A DNA stretch of 8,115 nt, taken from NCBI GenBank assembly GCA_046734795.1, contig JBKPRX010000085.1, positions 1 to 8,115 of the forward strand, in the 5' to 3' direction. Positions 1 through 5,170 of the stretch are shown here, piece after piece. The stretch is from JBKPRX01 sp046734795 (GTDB lineage: Bacteria > Actinomycetota > Thermoleophilia > Gaiellales > Gaiellaceae). A model generated the notes under the pieces. The model worked only from the letters and a program-made list of their open reading frames with translations. It did not search any database and was not told the DNA's origin. Each line of letters begins with the position of its first letter. Within the stretch, counting starts at the first letter, position 1. A program made the translations under genes and the position numbers.

Positions 1-1
1 G

Positions 2-244
2 CTCGCCGACGCGCACGTGAAGCACACGCTCGAGTCGTCGGTCGCGAAGCTGTACGCGAGCGAGGTAGCCGTGCGCGCGGCGAACAGCGCCGTGCAGGTC
101 TTCGGCGGCTACGGCTACGTCGACGAGTATCCCGTCGGCAAATACCTCCGCGACGCTCGCGTGACGACCCTCTACGAGGGCACGAGCCAGATCCAGAAGC
201 TGATCATCGGCCGCGCCCTTACTGGCGAGAGCGCCTTCACCTGA
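2..244 (+). CDS. Acyl-CoA dehydrogenase, C-terminal fragment (cut by window start)
   Basis: This is the last 80 codons of an acyl-CoA dehydrogenase, the flavoenzyme that introduces the alpha,beta double bond into acyl-CoA thioesters and passes electrons to ETF. Reading is open from base 2, so the start lies upstream; the GTG at 17 is internal. The visible part is the C-terminal helical-bundle domain. It contains the motif VFGGYGYVDEYPVGKYLRDA, the FAD/substrate-side block typical of the family, followed by LYEGTSQIQ. The Glu of YEG (codon 176-178) aligns with the catalytic base of medium-chain and short-chain enzymes, so the active site end is intact. The protein ends normally about 18 residues after that motif. 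The chain-length or branched-chain specificity cannot be read from this part. It is convergent with the liv operon on the other strand and shares a terminator hairpin with it. Confidence 0.93.
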   Translation, partial: LADAHVKHTLESSVAKLYASEVAVRAANSAVQVFGGYGYVDEYPVGKYLRDARVTTLYEGTSQIQKLIIGRALTGESAFT

Positions 245-276
245 TCAACGTTCGAAGTCCAGAAGATTCCGAACGG

Positions 277-304
277 AAAAGAAGGGCCGGTTGCCCGGCC
301 CTTC
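277..304 (-). terminator. Rho-independent terminator of the liv operon (possibly bidirectional)
   Basis: A perfect 10-bp stem, GAAGGGCCGG (281-290) with CCGGCCCTTC (295-304), closes a TTGC loop (291-294). Read on the - strand, the stem is followed directly by TTTTCC (280-275), a short U-tract, so it terminates the transcript that ends with livK, whose stop codon is 24 bp before the hairpin. On the + strand the hairpin lies 36 bp after the acyl-CoA dehydrogenase stop but is not followed by a T-run, so it would work only weakly in that direction or serve as a 3' end stabiliser. Confidence 0.85.
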
Positions 305-327
305 GCTGCGCGCTGTCGAGCCGCGAT

Positions 328-1581
328 CTAGTTGCCGCCGCGGCCGTTGATCAGTGCCCCGACTTCACTCCAGATCTTGGCGTTGCCGTCGTACTTGATG
401 ATCTTCACCTGCGAGATCGGGAACGGGTCTGTCGCACTGGTCGTCACCTTGACGCCTTTGAGCGTGCCCGGGTTCGTCCAGTTCATGTGCCGGACGGCAT
501 TGAGAAGCTTGGCGCGGGTTGGATTCTTGCCCGTCGCCTGGAGCAGCTTCACGACGTCGTAGGCCTTCGCGAAGCCGTAGTAGTAGAACGTGTTCTTCGC
601 ATCCGCACTCGGCGCCCACTTCGCCATCTGCGCCTTGTAAAGCTTCACGAACGCGTTGTTCGCGTACTTCGGGTCGTTCGAGTTGAGGAGATACGCCGTG
701 CTGATCGAGCCGTCGAGGGTCGCCGCATTGGAGTTGGCGAGAGCGAGCCCCATGACATAGTCGTTCGCCGAGACGGAGTTGAGGATCACCTGCTCGGGCT
801 TGTAGTTGATCGCCTTCATCGTCGCGTAGATCTTGACCGTCGGGCTCGGAGTCCCGAAGATCGCGACAACCTCGGCGCCCGACTGGCGCGCCGCGACGAC
901 CTGCGAAGCGACGCTCGCGTCGGTGGCCCCGAAACTCACCTCTCTCACGACGTTCGACGACTTCGCCCCGAGGCCGTTTTTGAGACCTTCGAGGTAGTTC
1001 TTGCCGTAGTCGTCGTTCTGGTAGAGGACGGCGATCTTCTTCGTACCCCAGTTCTGGGCGGCGTACTTGCCGTAGATCCTTCCCTCGGCGAAGTAGTCCG
1101 GCTGCCAGCCAATCGTCTCCGGCCGCTCCCGGTACCTGGCTCCGAACTCCGTCGCACCCGTGGAGACGAGCAGTTGCGGCACCTTGCGATCGTTCATGTA
1201 GTCGACCACCGCCTGTTGCGGCTCGGTGCCGAGAGCGCCGAAGGTCGCGAAGACCTTGTCCTCCTCGACCAGCTTGCGCGTCTGCTGCGCGGTGTTCGCG
1301 GGGTTGTACCCGTCGTCGTAGTACTTCCACACGATCTGCCTGCCGCTGACGCCGCGCTTGTGATCCGCACCGCGGCGTGTGTTGATATAGGTGAAGTAGA
1401 CCTTCATGCCTACGGGGATCGGCGCGTAATACGCGGCCGGGCCGCTCAGCGGAAAGGTTCCGCCGATCACGAACTTCGTGTTCGTGACGCCGGGTGACGC
1501 CTGGGAGCCCGCAAGCGCGGTGACGCATGTCACCGCCGCCGCCACGAGCATGGCAGCAAGCAGGCCGAACCTTCTCGTCAT
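328..1581 (-). CDS. livK: HAAT-family ABC transporter substrate-binding protein (LivK-like)
   Basis: A 417-residue extracytoplasmic binding protein of the type I periplasmic-binding fold (Peripla_BP_6 / LivK family) that would capture the ligand and deliver it to LivHM. The ATG at 1581 is chosen because AAAGGAGA sits just upstream and because it begins a clear export signal: MTRR, a hydrophobic core (residues about 5-24, LLAAMLVAAAVTCVTALA) and possible signal peptidase I sites after Ala24 or Ala28. The mature protein opens with FVIGGTFPLSGPAAYYAPIPVGMKVYF, the usual first strand and ligand-binding Ser-Gly loop of this family. Further family blocks are ATFGALGTEPQQAVVDYMNDRKVPQLLVSTGATEF and KIAVLYQNDDYGKNYLEGLKNGL. 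The Cys19 in the signal is preceded by Val-Thr, which is not a lipobox. It is the last gene of the operon, 44 bp after livM. Family members bind Leu/Ile/Val but also amides, urea or aromatic acids, so the ligand is not established. Confidence 0.93.
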   Translation of the reverse strand: MTRRFGLLAAMLVAAAVTCVTALAGSQASPGVTNTKFVIGGTFPLSGPAAYYAPIPVGMKVYFTYINTRRGADHKRGVSGRQIVWKYYDDGYNPANTAQQTRKLVEEDKVFATFGALGTEPQQAVVDYMNDRKVPQLLVSTGATEFGARYRERPETIGWQPDYFAEGRIYGKYAAQNWGTKKIAVLYQNDDYGKNYLEGLKNGLGAKSSNVVREVSFGATDASVASQVVAARQSGAEVVAIFGTPSPTVKIYATMKAINYKPEQVILNSVSANDYVMGLALANSNAATLDGSISTAYLLNSNDPKYANNAFVKLYKAQMAKWAPSADAKNTFYYYGFAKAYDVVKLLQATGKNPTRAKLLNAVRHMNWTNPGTLKGVKVTTSATDPFPISQVKIIKYDGNAKIWSEVGALINGRGGN

Positions 1582-1585
1582 ACTT

Positions 1586-1593
1586 TCTCCTTT
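1586..1593 (-). promoter_or_regulatory. Strong ribosome binding site of livK
   Basis: The - strand reads AAAGGAGA followed four bases later by the ATG at 1581. This is the best Shine-Dalgarno sequence in the window. It fixes the livK start, ruling out the long upstream open extension (to 2142) in the same frame that runs antiparallel to nothing and overlaps livM. Confidence 0.85.
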
Positions 1594-1606
1594 AGAGCAG
1601 GAATAT

Positions 1607-1623
1607 CCGCGGGTCCTCCGCGG
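1607..1623 (-). repeat. GC-rich hairpin between livM and livK
   Basis: CCGCGG occurs twice (1607-1612 and 1618-1623), separated by five bases. Each hexamer is self-complementary, so the transcript can form a 6-bp all-GC stem with a 5-nt loop. It starts 3 bp beyond the livM stop codon and lies 14 bases before the livK ribosome binding site. It lacks a U-tract on the - strand (next bases are ATATTCCT), so it is unlikely to be a full terminator; a processing or stability element that favours the binding-protein message is a plausible inference. Confidence 0.5.
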
Positions 1624-1625
1624 CC

Positions 1626-2612
1626 TCAGTGAGTATAAGACGACCGTGCGAGAGATTTGTAAGCGCGTCTGAGAAGTCCCGCGACTCCGTACGGCGCGAG
1701 AAAAAGCACCAGCAGAAGGACGAAGCCGTACACGGCCGCACCTGCGCCGGCGCGCTGCGGATCGAGGGGCGACCCGAACGGCTTTTCCGCCCAGGTCAGG
1801 ATGTCCGGCGCGTAGAGGGGCACGTACTCGATGAACAAAGCCCCGAAGATGACGCCGACCAGCGAGCCGAGTCCGCCGACCACGACGCCGATCAGGAGCA
1901 GGAGCGAAAGGTTGATCGAAAACGTGTCCGGGTTGACGAACCCGATGACGATCGCATAGAGGGAGCCGGCGATACCGGCGAAGAGCGCCGAGATCCCGAA
2001 TGCGAGCGTCTTCGTCACCGTCAGGTTGACGCCGGACGAGACGGCCGCGATCTCCGACTCGCGGATCGTTCGAAACGAGCGCCCCAGCTTGCCCAGGAGC
2101 AACAGCCATGCGAGCACAAACATCACGCCTGCGATCGGCCACGTCGTTACGTACGCCTCGTGACCCGTGAGCACGTTCGTCAGGTTCTTTCCGCCGCCGC
2201 CGCCGGTGAAGCCGGAGTACTTCTTCGCGAGTGCGATCAGCGCGATCGGGATCGCGAACGTCGCGAGCGCGAGGTACGCGCCGCGCAGGCGGAGCGCGGG
2301 GAAGCCGAAGAGAAAGCCGGCAATGCCGGCCAGCAATCCGGCGACCGGGATCGTCGCCAGGTCGTTCCAGCCGTGGTCGACGGTCAGGATCGTCGTGGTA
2401 TAGGCGCCGATGAGCATGAAGCCGCTCTGGCCGAGCGAGATGAGTCCTGCGTACCCGGTCAGGATCTGTAGCCCGAGCGCGGCGATGAAGAACGTCGCCA
2501 CGAACGCGAACCTGTACTCGTGCGTGTCGCTGAGGAAGAGCGGCAACACGAGGATCACAACCGCCGCGAAGAGGGTCGCCAGCAGGCCGGCGAGCAAACG
2601 ACGCGTGATCAA
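1626..2612 (-). CDS. livM: HAAT-family ABC transporter permease (LivM-like)
   Basis: A 328-residue integral membrane permease that pairs with LivH to form the translocation path. The start is taken as TTG at 2612, which overlaps the livH stop as TTGA, the usual coupled arrangement between these two genes; the frame is open further upstream but only as non-membrane, Arg-rich sequence antiparallel to livH codons. Visible are an N-terminal membrane segment (about residues 6-27), the LivM motif LTGYAGLISLGQSGFMLIGAY (about 51-71), the glycine-rich loop GFTGGGGGK (about 136-146), and the cytoplasmic coupling region SGVNLTVTKTLAFGISALFAGIAGSLYA (about 190-220) that contacts the ATPases. The C-terminal membrane segment GFVLLLVLFLAPYGVAGLL precedes a short basic tail. 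Upstream on the mRNA GTGAG is a weak ribosome site, consistent with translation by coupling to livH. Length is usual for the family. Confidence 0.9.
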   Translation of the reverse strand: MITRRLLAGLLATLFAAVVILVLPLFLSDTHEYRFAFVATFFIAALGLQILTGYAGLISLGQSGFMLIGAYTTTILTVDHGWNDLATIPVAGLLAGIAGFLFGFPALRLRGAYLALATFAIPIALIALAKKYSGFTGGGGGKNLTNVLTGHEAYVTTWPIAGVMFVLAWLLLLGKLGRSFRTIRESEIAAVSSGVNLTVTKTLAFGISALFAGIAGSLYAIVIGFVNPDTFSINLSLLLLIGVVVGGLGSLVGVIFGALFIEYVPLYAPDILTWAEKPFGSPLDPQRAGAGAAVYGFVLLLVLFLAPYGVAGLLRRAYKSLARSSYTH

Positions 2613-3499
2613 ACGCGGCTCACGACCGTTCGCCCGAAGAGACCGGCGGGGCGGAAGACGAGTACGAGCAGCAGAAGCGCCAGCGCGACGGGTAGCCGCA
2701 GGTCGGGTGAGATCTGGCCGGGGAAGTAGGTACCGAGCAGGTTGATCGTGACACCGAGCGTGAGCCCGCCGATCACGGCGCCGACCGGGCTCTCGAGCCC
2801 GCCGAGGATGGCCGCGGCGAACGCGTAAATGATGGTCACCTGCATGAACCCGGGTGTGAAGATGAATTGCGCCGAGGCGGCGAGCATTCCCGCGACGGCC
2901 GAGAGGATGGCGGCGAAACCCCAGCCGATCGAGAGCATCCACGGCACCCGCACGCCGAGCAGCCTGCTGGCGGACGGGTCGACGGCCGATGCGCGCAGCG
3001 CGAGCCCGAGCTTCGTGTACCTGAAGAGCAGCCACAGGGCGGTCACGCACACGAGCACGATGATCAGGTCGTAGACCGATTGCTGCGGGATCGCGATACT
3101 CCCGACCGCCCAGGTCCCGCCGATCAGCGGCGACGCCAGGATCTTCTCGTCCGGCTGCCAGATCCAGCTCGCGAGGCCGTTGAGGATGACCAGCAACGCG
3201 ATCGTCGCCATCACGACCGTCAACTCGCCGGCGCGGTGCAGCGGCCGGATCACGGTCTCGTGGATGGCGAAGCCGCCGAGGAACGAGATCGCGAGCGTGA
3301 ACACGAACGCCGGCCAATACGACCAGCCGTGGTTCGTGATCAACGCCCACGCGATGTAAGTCGAGAACATCCCCATCTCGCCCTGAGCGAAGTTGATGAC
3401 GTGCGTCGAGCGGTAGATGAGGACGAGCGCCAGTGCCAGGCTCGCGTAGATGGCGCCGTCGCCGAGCCCCGCAACCACCTGTTGGACGAAGTTCGCCAT
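2609..3499 (-). CDS. livH: HAAT-family ABC transporter permease (LivH-like)
   Basis: A 296-residue hydrophobic permease subunit, predicted with about eight membrane helices, partner of LivM. The ATG at 3499 is chosen over an in-frame ATG at 3553 because GAGGAG lies 8 bases before it and because family members begin MxxFxQQxxxGLxxGAIYALxALGL; the 18-residue extension would be translated from repeat DNA. Family hallmarks are GDGAIYASLALALVLIYRSTHVINFAQGEMGMF (residues about 13-45) and the coupling-helix region DPSASRLLGVRVPWMLSIGWGFAAILSAVAGMLA, followed by FTPGFMQVTIIYAFAAAILGGLESPVGAVIGG. The C-terminus RPAGLFG is standard. Its stop overlaps the livM start by 3 bases. It is separated from livF by an unusual 151-bp gap filled with palindromic repeats, whereas such genes are normally almost contiguous. 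Confidence 0.93.
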   Translation of the reverse strand: MANFVQQVVAGLGDGAIYASLALALVLIYRSTHVINFAQGEMGMFSTYIAWALITNHGWSYWPAFVFTLAISFLGGFAIHETVIRPLHRAGELTVVMATIALLVILNGLASWIWQPDEKILASPLIGGTWAVGSIAIPQQSVYDLIIVLVCVTALWLLFRYTKLGLALRASAVDPSASRLLGVRVPWMLSIGWGFAAILSAVAGMLAASAQFIFTPGFMQVTIIYAFAAAILGGLESPVGAVIGGLTLGVTINLLGTYFPGQISPDLRLPVALALLLLVLVFRPAGLFGRTVVSRV

Positions 3500-3507
3500 C
3501 AGGCGGT

Positions 3508-3513
3508 CTCCTC
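3508..3513 (-). promoter_or_regulatory. Ribosome binding site of livH
   Basis: The - strand reads GAGGAG, eight bases before the ATG at 3499. It decides in favour of this start over the ATG at 3553, which has no comparable site and would place repeat sequence inside the coding region. Confidence 0.75.
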
Positions 3514-3531
3514 GTACTTTCGGGACTCGTT

Positions 3532-3548
3532 CCGGGGACAGTCCCTCG
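3532..3548 (+). repeat. GGGACAGTCCC-type palindromic repeat, copy 1
   Basis: The 17-mer CCGGGGACAGTCCCTCG, centred on the odd-length dyad GGGAC-A-GTCCC. It is identical to copy 2, which starts exactly 40 bp further on. It lies in the livF-livH gap, 32 bp upstream of the livH start in transcription order. Confidence 0.85.
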
Positions 3549-3571
3549 GGCACGGCCGAGTCGGCGGTGCC

Positions 3572-3588
3572 CCGGGGACAGTCCCTCG
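3572..3588 (+). repeat. GGGACAGTCCC-type palindromic repeat, copy 2
   Basis: Identical 17-mer to copy 1 in direct orientation. It is followed by CGCGTGGCCG, loosely matching the GGCACGGCCG after copy 1, so the repeated unit may be longer than the core. It can base pair with the inverted copy at 3613-3626. Confidence 0.85.
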
Positions 3589-3606
3589 CGCGTGGCCGTG
3601 GTGCTT

Positions 3607-3627
3607 CTGTCCCGAGGACTGTCCCTT
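3607..3627 (-). repeat. GGGACAGTCCC-type palindromic repeat, inverted copy 3
   Basis: On the - strand this reads AAGGGACAGTCCTCGGGACAG. Its first part matches copies 1 and 2 with a single C missing (GGGACAGTCC-TCGGG), and it carries GGGACAG a second time. On the + strand this gives CTGTCCC at 3607-3613 and 3619-3625, both complementary to the GGGACAG at 3535-3541 and 3575-3581. The nearest livF end is 24 bp away. Confidence 0.75.
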
Positions 3628-3650
3628 GGAGATGTCGTGAACGGACGCCA

Positions 3651-4358
3651 TTAGTAGCCCAGGTACGACTTCCTGACGCCTTCGTGCTCGCGCAGCTCCG
3701 CGCTCGCGCCGCCGAGCATGACCTTGCCGACCTCCAGCAGATATGCGCGGTGTGAGAGCTGCAGCGCGGCGTTCGCGTTCTGCTCGACGATCAGCACCGA
3801 GAGGCCCTGCTCCTCGTTCAGCCGACGCACGACCTGGAAGAACTGCTCGACGATGATCGGTGCGAGCCCGAGCGACGGTTCGTCGAGGAGCAGAAGGCGC
3901 GGCCGCGAGAGCCGTGCGCGGGCGAGCGCGAGCATCTGCTGCTCGCCGCCGGACAACGTTCCGGCCTGCTGGTCGCGCCGCTGCGCGAGCCACGGTAGCT
4001 CGCTAGTGACCTCGTCGAAGTCCTGTGCGACGCCCTTGCGGTCGCGGCGGAGATATGCGCCCATCTTCAGGTTCTCCCAGACCGTCAGCTCGCCGAGGAT
4101 GCCGCGGCCCTCGGGGACGTGCGTGATGCCCCGTCGTGCGGTCGTCTCCGCGCGGCGCGGCAGCTCCTCTCCGTCGAAGACGATCGTTCCGTCACGCGCG
4201 ACCATGCCCGAGATCGCACGGAGCGTCGTCGTCTTGCCGGCGCCGTTCGCGCCGAGCAGCGCGACGATCTCGCCCTCGTCGAGCGTCAGCGAGACGCCGT
4301 GCAGCGCGCGCACGGGTCCGTACCGCGCGTGGACTTCACTCAGCTCGAGGAGGGGCAT
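3651..4358 (-). CDS. livF: HAAT-family ABC transporter ATP-binding protein (LivF-like)
   Basis: A 235-residue cytoplasmic ATPase that, with LivG, powers the LivHM channel. All nucleotide-binding elements are present: Walker A GANGAGKT (36-43), ABC signature LSGGEQQ (135-141), Walker B LLLLDE (155-160) and D-loop SLGLAP (162-167). Two features mark it as LivF and not LivG: VPEGRGILGELTVWENL (81-97), where Glu stands at the usual Q-loop region, and LIVEQN (189-194), with Gln in the H-loop place, both family-typical. The length fits the family (about 230-240). The ATG at 4358 lies inside the end of livG, a 23-bp overlap, and has no good ribosome site (GAGCG only), so translation is probably coupled to livG. 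It ends in TAA, after which the repeat-filled gap precedes livH. Confidence 0.94.
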   Translation of the reverse strand: MPLLELSEVHARYGPVRALHGVSLTLDEGEIVALLGANGAGKTTTLRAISGMVARDGTIVFDGEELPRRAETTARRGITHVPEGRGILGELTVWENLKMGAYLRRDRKGVAQDFDEVTSELPWLAQRRDQQAGTLSGGEQQMLALARARLSRPRLLLLDEPSLGLAPIIVEQFFQVVRRLNEEQGLSVLIVEQNANAALQLSHRAYLLEVGKVMLGGASAELREHEGVRKSYLGY

Positions 4359-5094
4359 CCGCGCTCGTGGTCGCGTCGGCGCCGAGGTAGGCCTCGATCA
4401 CCGCGGGGCTCGATTGGACTTCCTTCGGCGTGCCGGCGGCGATCGTGCGGCCGAAGTCGAGGACGGTGACACGATCCGACACTGACATGACGAGGTTCAT
4501 GTGGTGCTCGACGAGCAAGATCGTGAGGTCGTAGGCGGCGCGCAGCTGACGGATCAGGTCTCCGAGGTGACCGACCTCCTCGTGGTTCAGTCCTCCCGCG
4601 GGCTCGTCGAGCAGCAGGAGCCGCGGCTTCGCCGCGAGCGCGCGCGCGAGCTCGATGCGCTTGAGCGTGGCGAACGGGAGCCCCGCCGCCGGCCTCTCCG
4701 CGAGTGCGGCGAGCTCGAGCGAGTCGAGGATCTCGAGCGCCTCGCCGCGAACGGTGTGGTCGAAGCCGATGCGCGTGCGCGCGTGCGCGCCGACGAGCAC
4801 GTTATCGAGCACCGTCATCTGCGCGGCCAGCTGCAGGTTCTGGAAGGTCCTCGCGATGCCGAGCCGCACGATGCGATGCGCAGGCTGCCGCAGCAAGTCC
4901 GTGCCGTCGTAACGCACCGCGCCGCCGTGAGGCTTGTACAGGCGCGTGATGACGTTGAACGCGGTCGTCTTGCCGGCGCCGTTCGGACCGATCAGGCCGG
5001 CGATCTCGCCTTCTTCGACCGTGAGCGAGAGCTCGTCGAGCGCGAGAATCCCGCCGAAGCGCCGGCTGACGTTGTCGACCTCGAGCAGCGCCAC
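4336..5094 (-). CDS. livG: HAAT-family ABC transporter ATP-binding protein (LivG-like)
   Basis: A 252-residue ATPase, first gene of the operon. Walker A is GPNGAGKT (36-43), the Q-loop RTFQN (Q85), Walker B LLLLDE (159-164), the D-loop region AGGLNHEE (166-173) and H-loop His in LLVEHHM (H197). The segment LTVLDNVLVGAH-like (MTVLDNVLVGAH, 93-104) and the GLNHEE block are characteristic of LivG. The ABC signature is aberrant: LPFAT (139-143) before LKRIELARAL, where LivG proteins normally have LPYGxQRRxEIARAL or PYGTLKR, so the near-invariant Gly is Ala142 (codon GCC). The start is GTG at 5094, giving MALLEVDNVSRRFGG, which matches the family N-terminus; GAGAAG 11 bases upstream is a modest ribosome site. 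The tail ATTSADAPPRAE extends a little beyond the core and overlaps livF. Confidence 0.93.
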   Translation of the reverse strand: MALLEVDNVSRRFGGILALDELSLTVEEGEIAGLIGPNGAGKTTAFNVITRLYKPHGGAVRYDGTDLLRQPAHRIVRLGIARTFQNLQLAAQMTVLDNVLVGAHARTRIGFDHTVRGEALEILDSLELAALAERPAAGLPFATLKRIELARALAAKPRLLLLDEPAGGLNHEEVGHLGDLIRQLRAAYDLTILLVEHHMNLVMSVSDRVTVLDFGRTIAAGTPKEVQSSPAVIEAYLGADATTSADAPPRAE

Positions 5095-5170
5095 CGGCGT
5101 TAGCTTCTCACGCGGTGGCGTCCGTTGACGGGTCGAGCGTTCGTCGCAGACGATCGTTTACGCTCACGAC
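5095..5170. promoter_or_regulatory. Divergent control region between livG and aidB
   Basis: This 76-bp gap separates the divergent starts of livG and aidB and should hold both promoters or parts of them. It contains an inverted repeat, GAGCGT (5135-5140) and ACGCTC (5160-5165), enclosing the perfect 8-bp palindrome ACGATCGT (5150-5157), which could be an operator. A TTGACG hexamer (5125-5130) resembles a -35 box, but no convincing -10 lies 16-18 bp beyond it. I see no clear -10 on the - strand for livG. The functional reading is inference. Confidence 0.45.
5159..5164 (+). promoter_or_regulatory. Candidate -10 box for a leaderless aidB transcript
   Basis: TACGCT fits the actinobacterial -10 pattern TANNNT and ends six bases before the GTG at 5171. 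This is the spacing expected if transcription begins at or next to the start codon. It fits with the lack of any Shine-Dalgarno sequence upstream of that GTG. There is no recognisable -35 at the matching distance. Confidence 0.35.

Noticed and set aside
250..274. Inverted repeat GTTCG/CGAAC after the acyl-CoA dehydrogenase
   Set aside because: Five-base arms with a 15-base spacer are within chance for this composition, and the stronger hairpin at 281-304 explains termination.
365..1528. Long - strand open frame (387 codons) overlapping livK in another frame, and a + strand one at 487-1497
   Set aside because: Arg/Gly/Ala-rich, no recognisable domain and wholly overlapped by livK, which has signal peptide, family motifs and ribosome site; typical of GC-rich shadow frames.
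2613..3350. Upstream extension of livM in the same frame to 3350
   Set aside because: The extra sequence is Arg/His-rich, not membrane-like, and overlaps livH; TTG at 2612 in a TTGA overlap is the standard livH-livM junction.
3500..3553. livH start at the ATG at 3553
   Set aside because: It would add 18 residues encoded by repeat DNA and has no ribosome site; the ATG at 3499 has GAGGAG and the family N-terminus.
3532..3627. CRISPR array, because identical repeats recur with a 40-bp period
   Set aside because: Only two direct copies of 17 bases and one inverted copy; the intervening sequence is only 23 bases, and no cas gene is present.
5125..5153. Sigma-70 promoter with TTGACG as -35
   Set aside because: At 17-18 bp spacing the next hexamers are AGACGA or GACGAT, poor -10 matches; kept only as a comment in the control-region entry.
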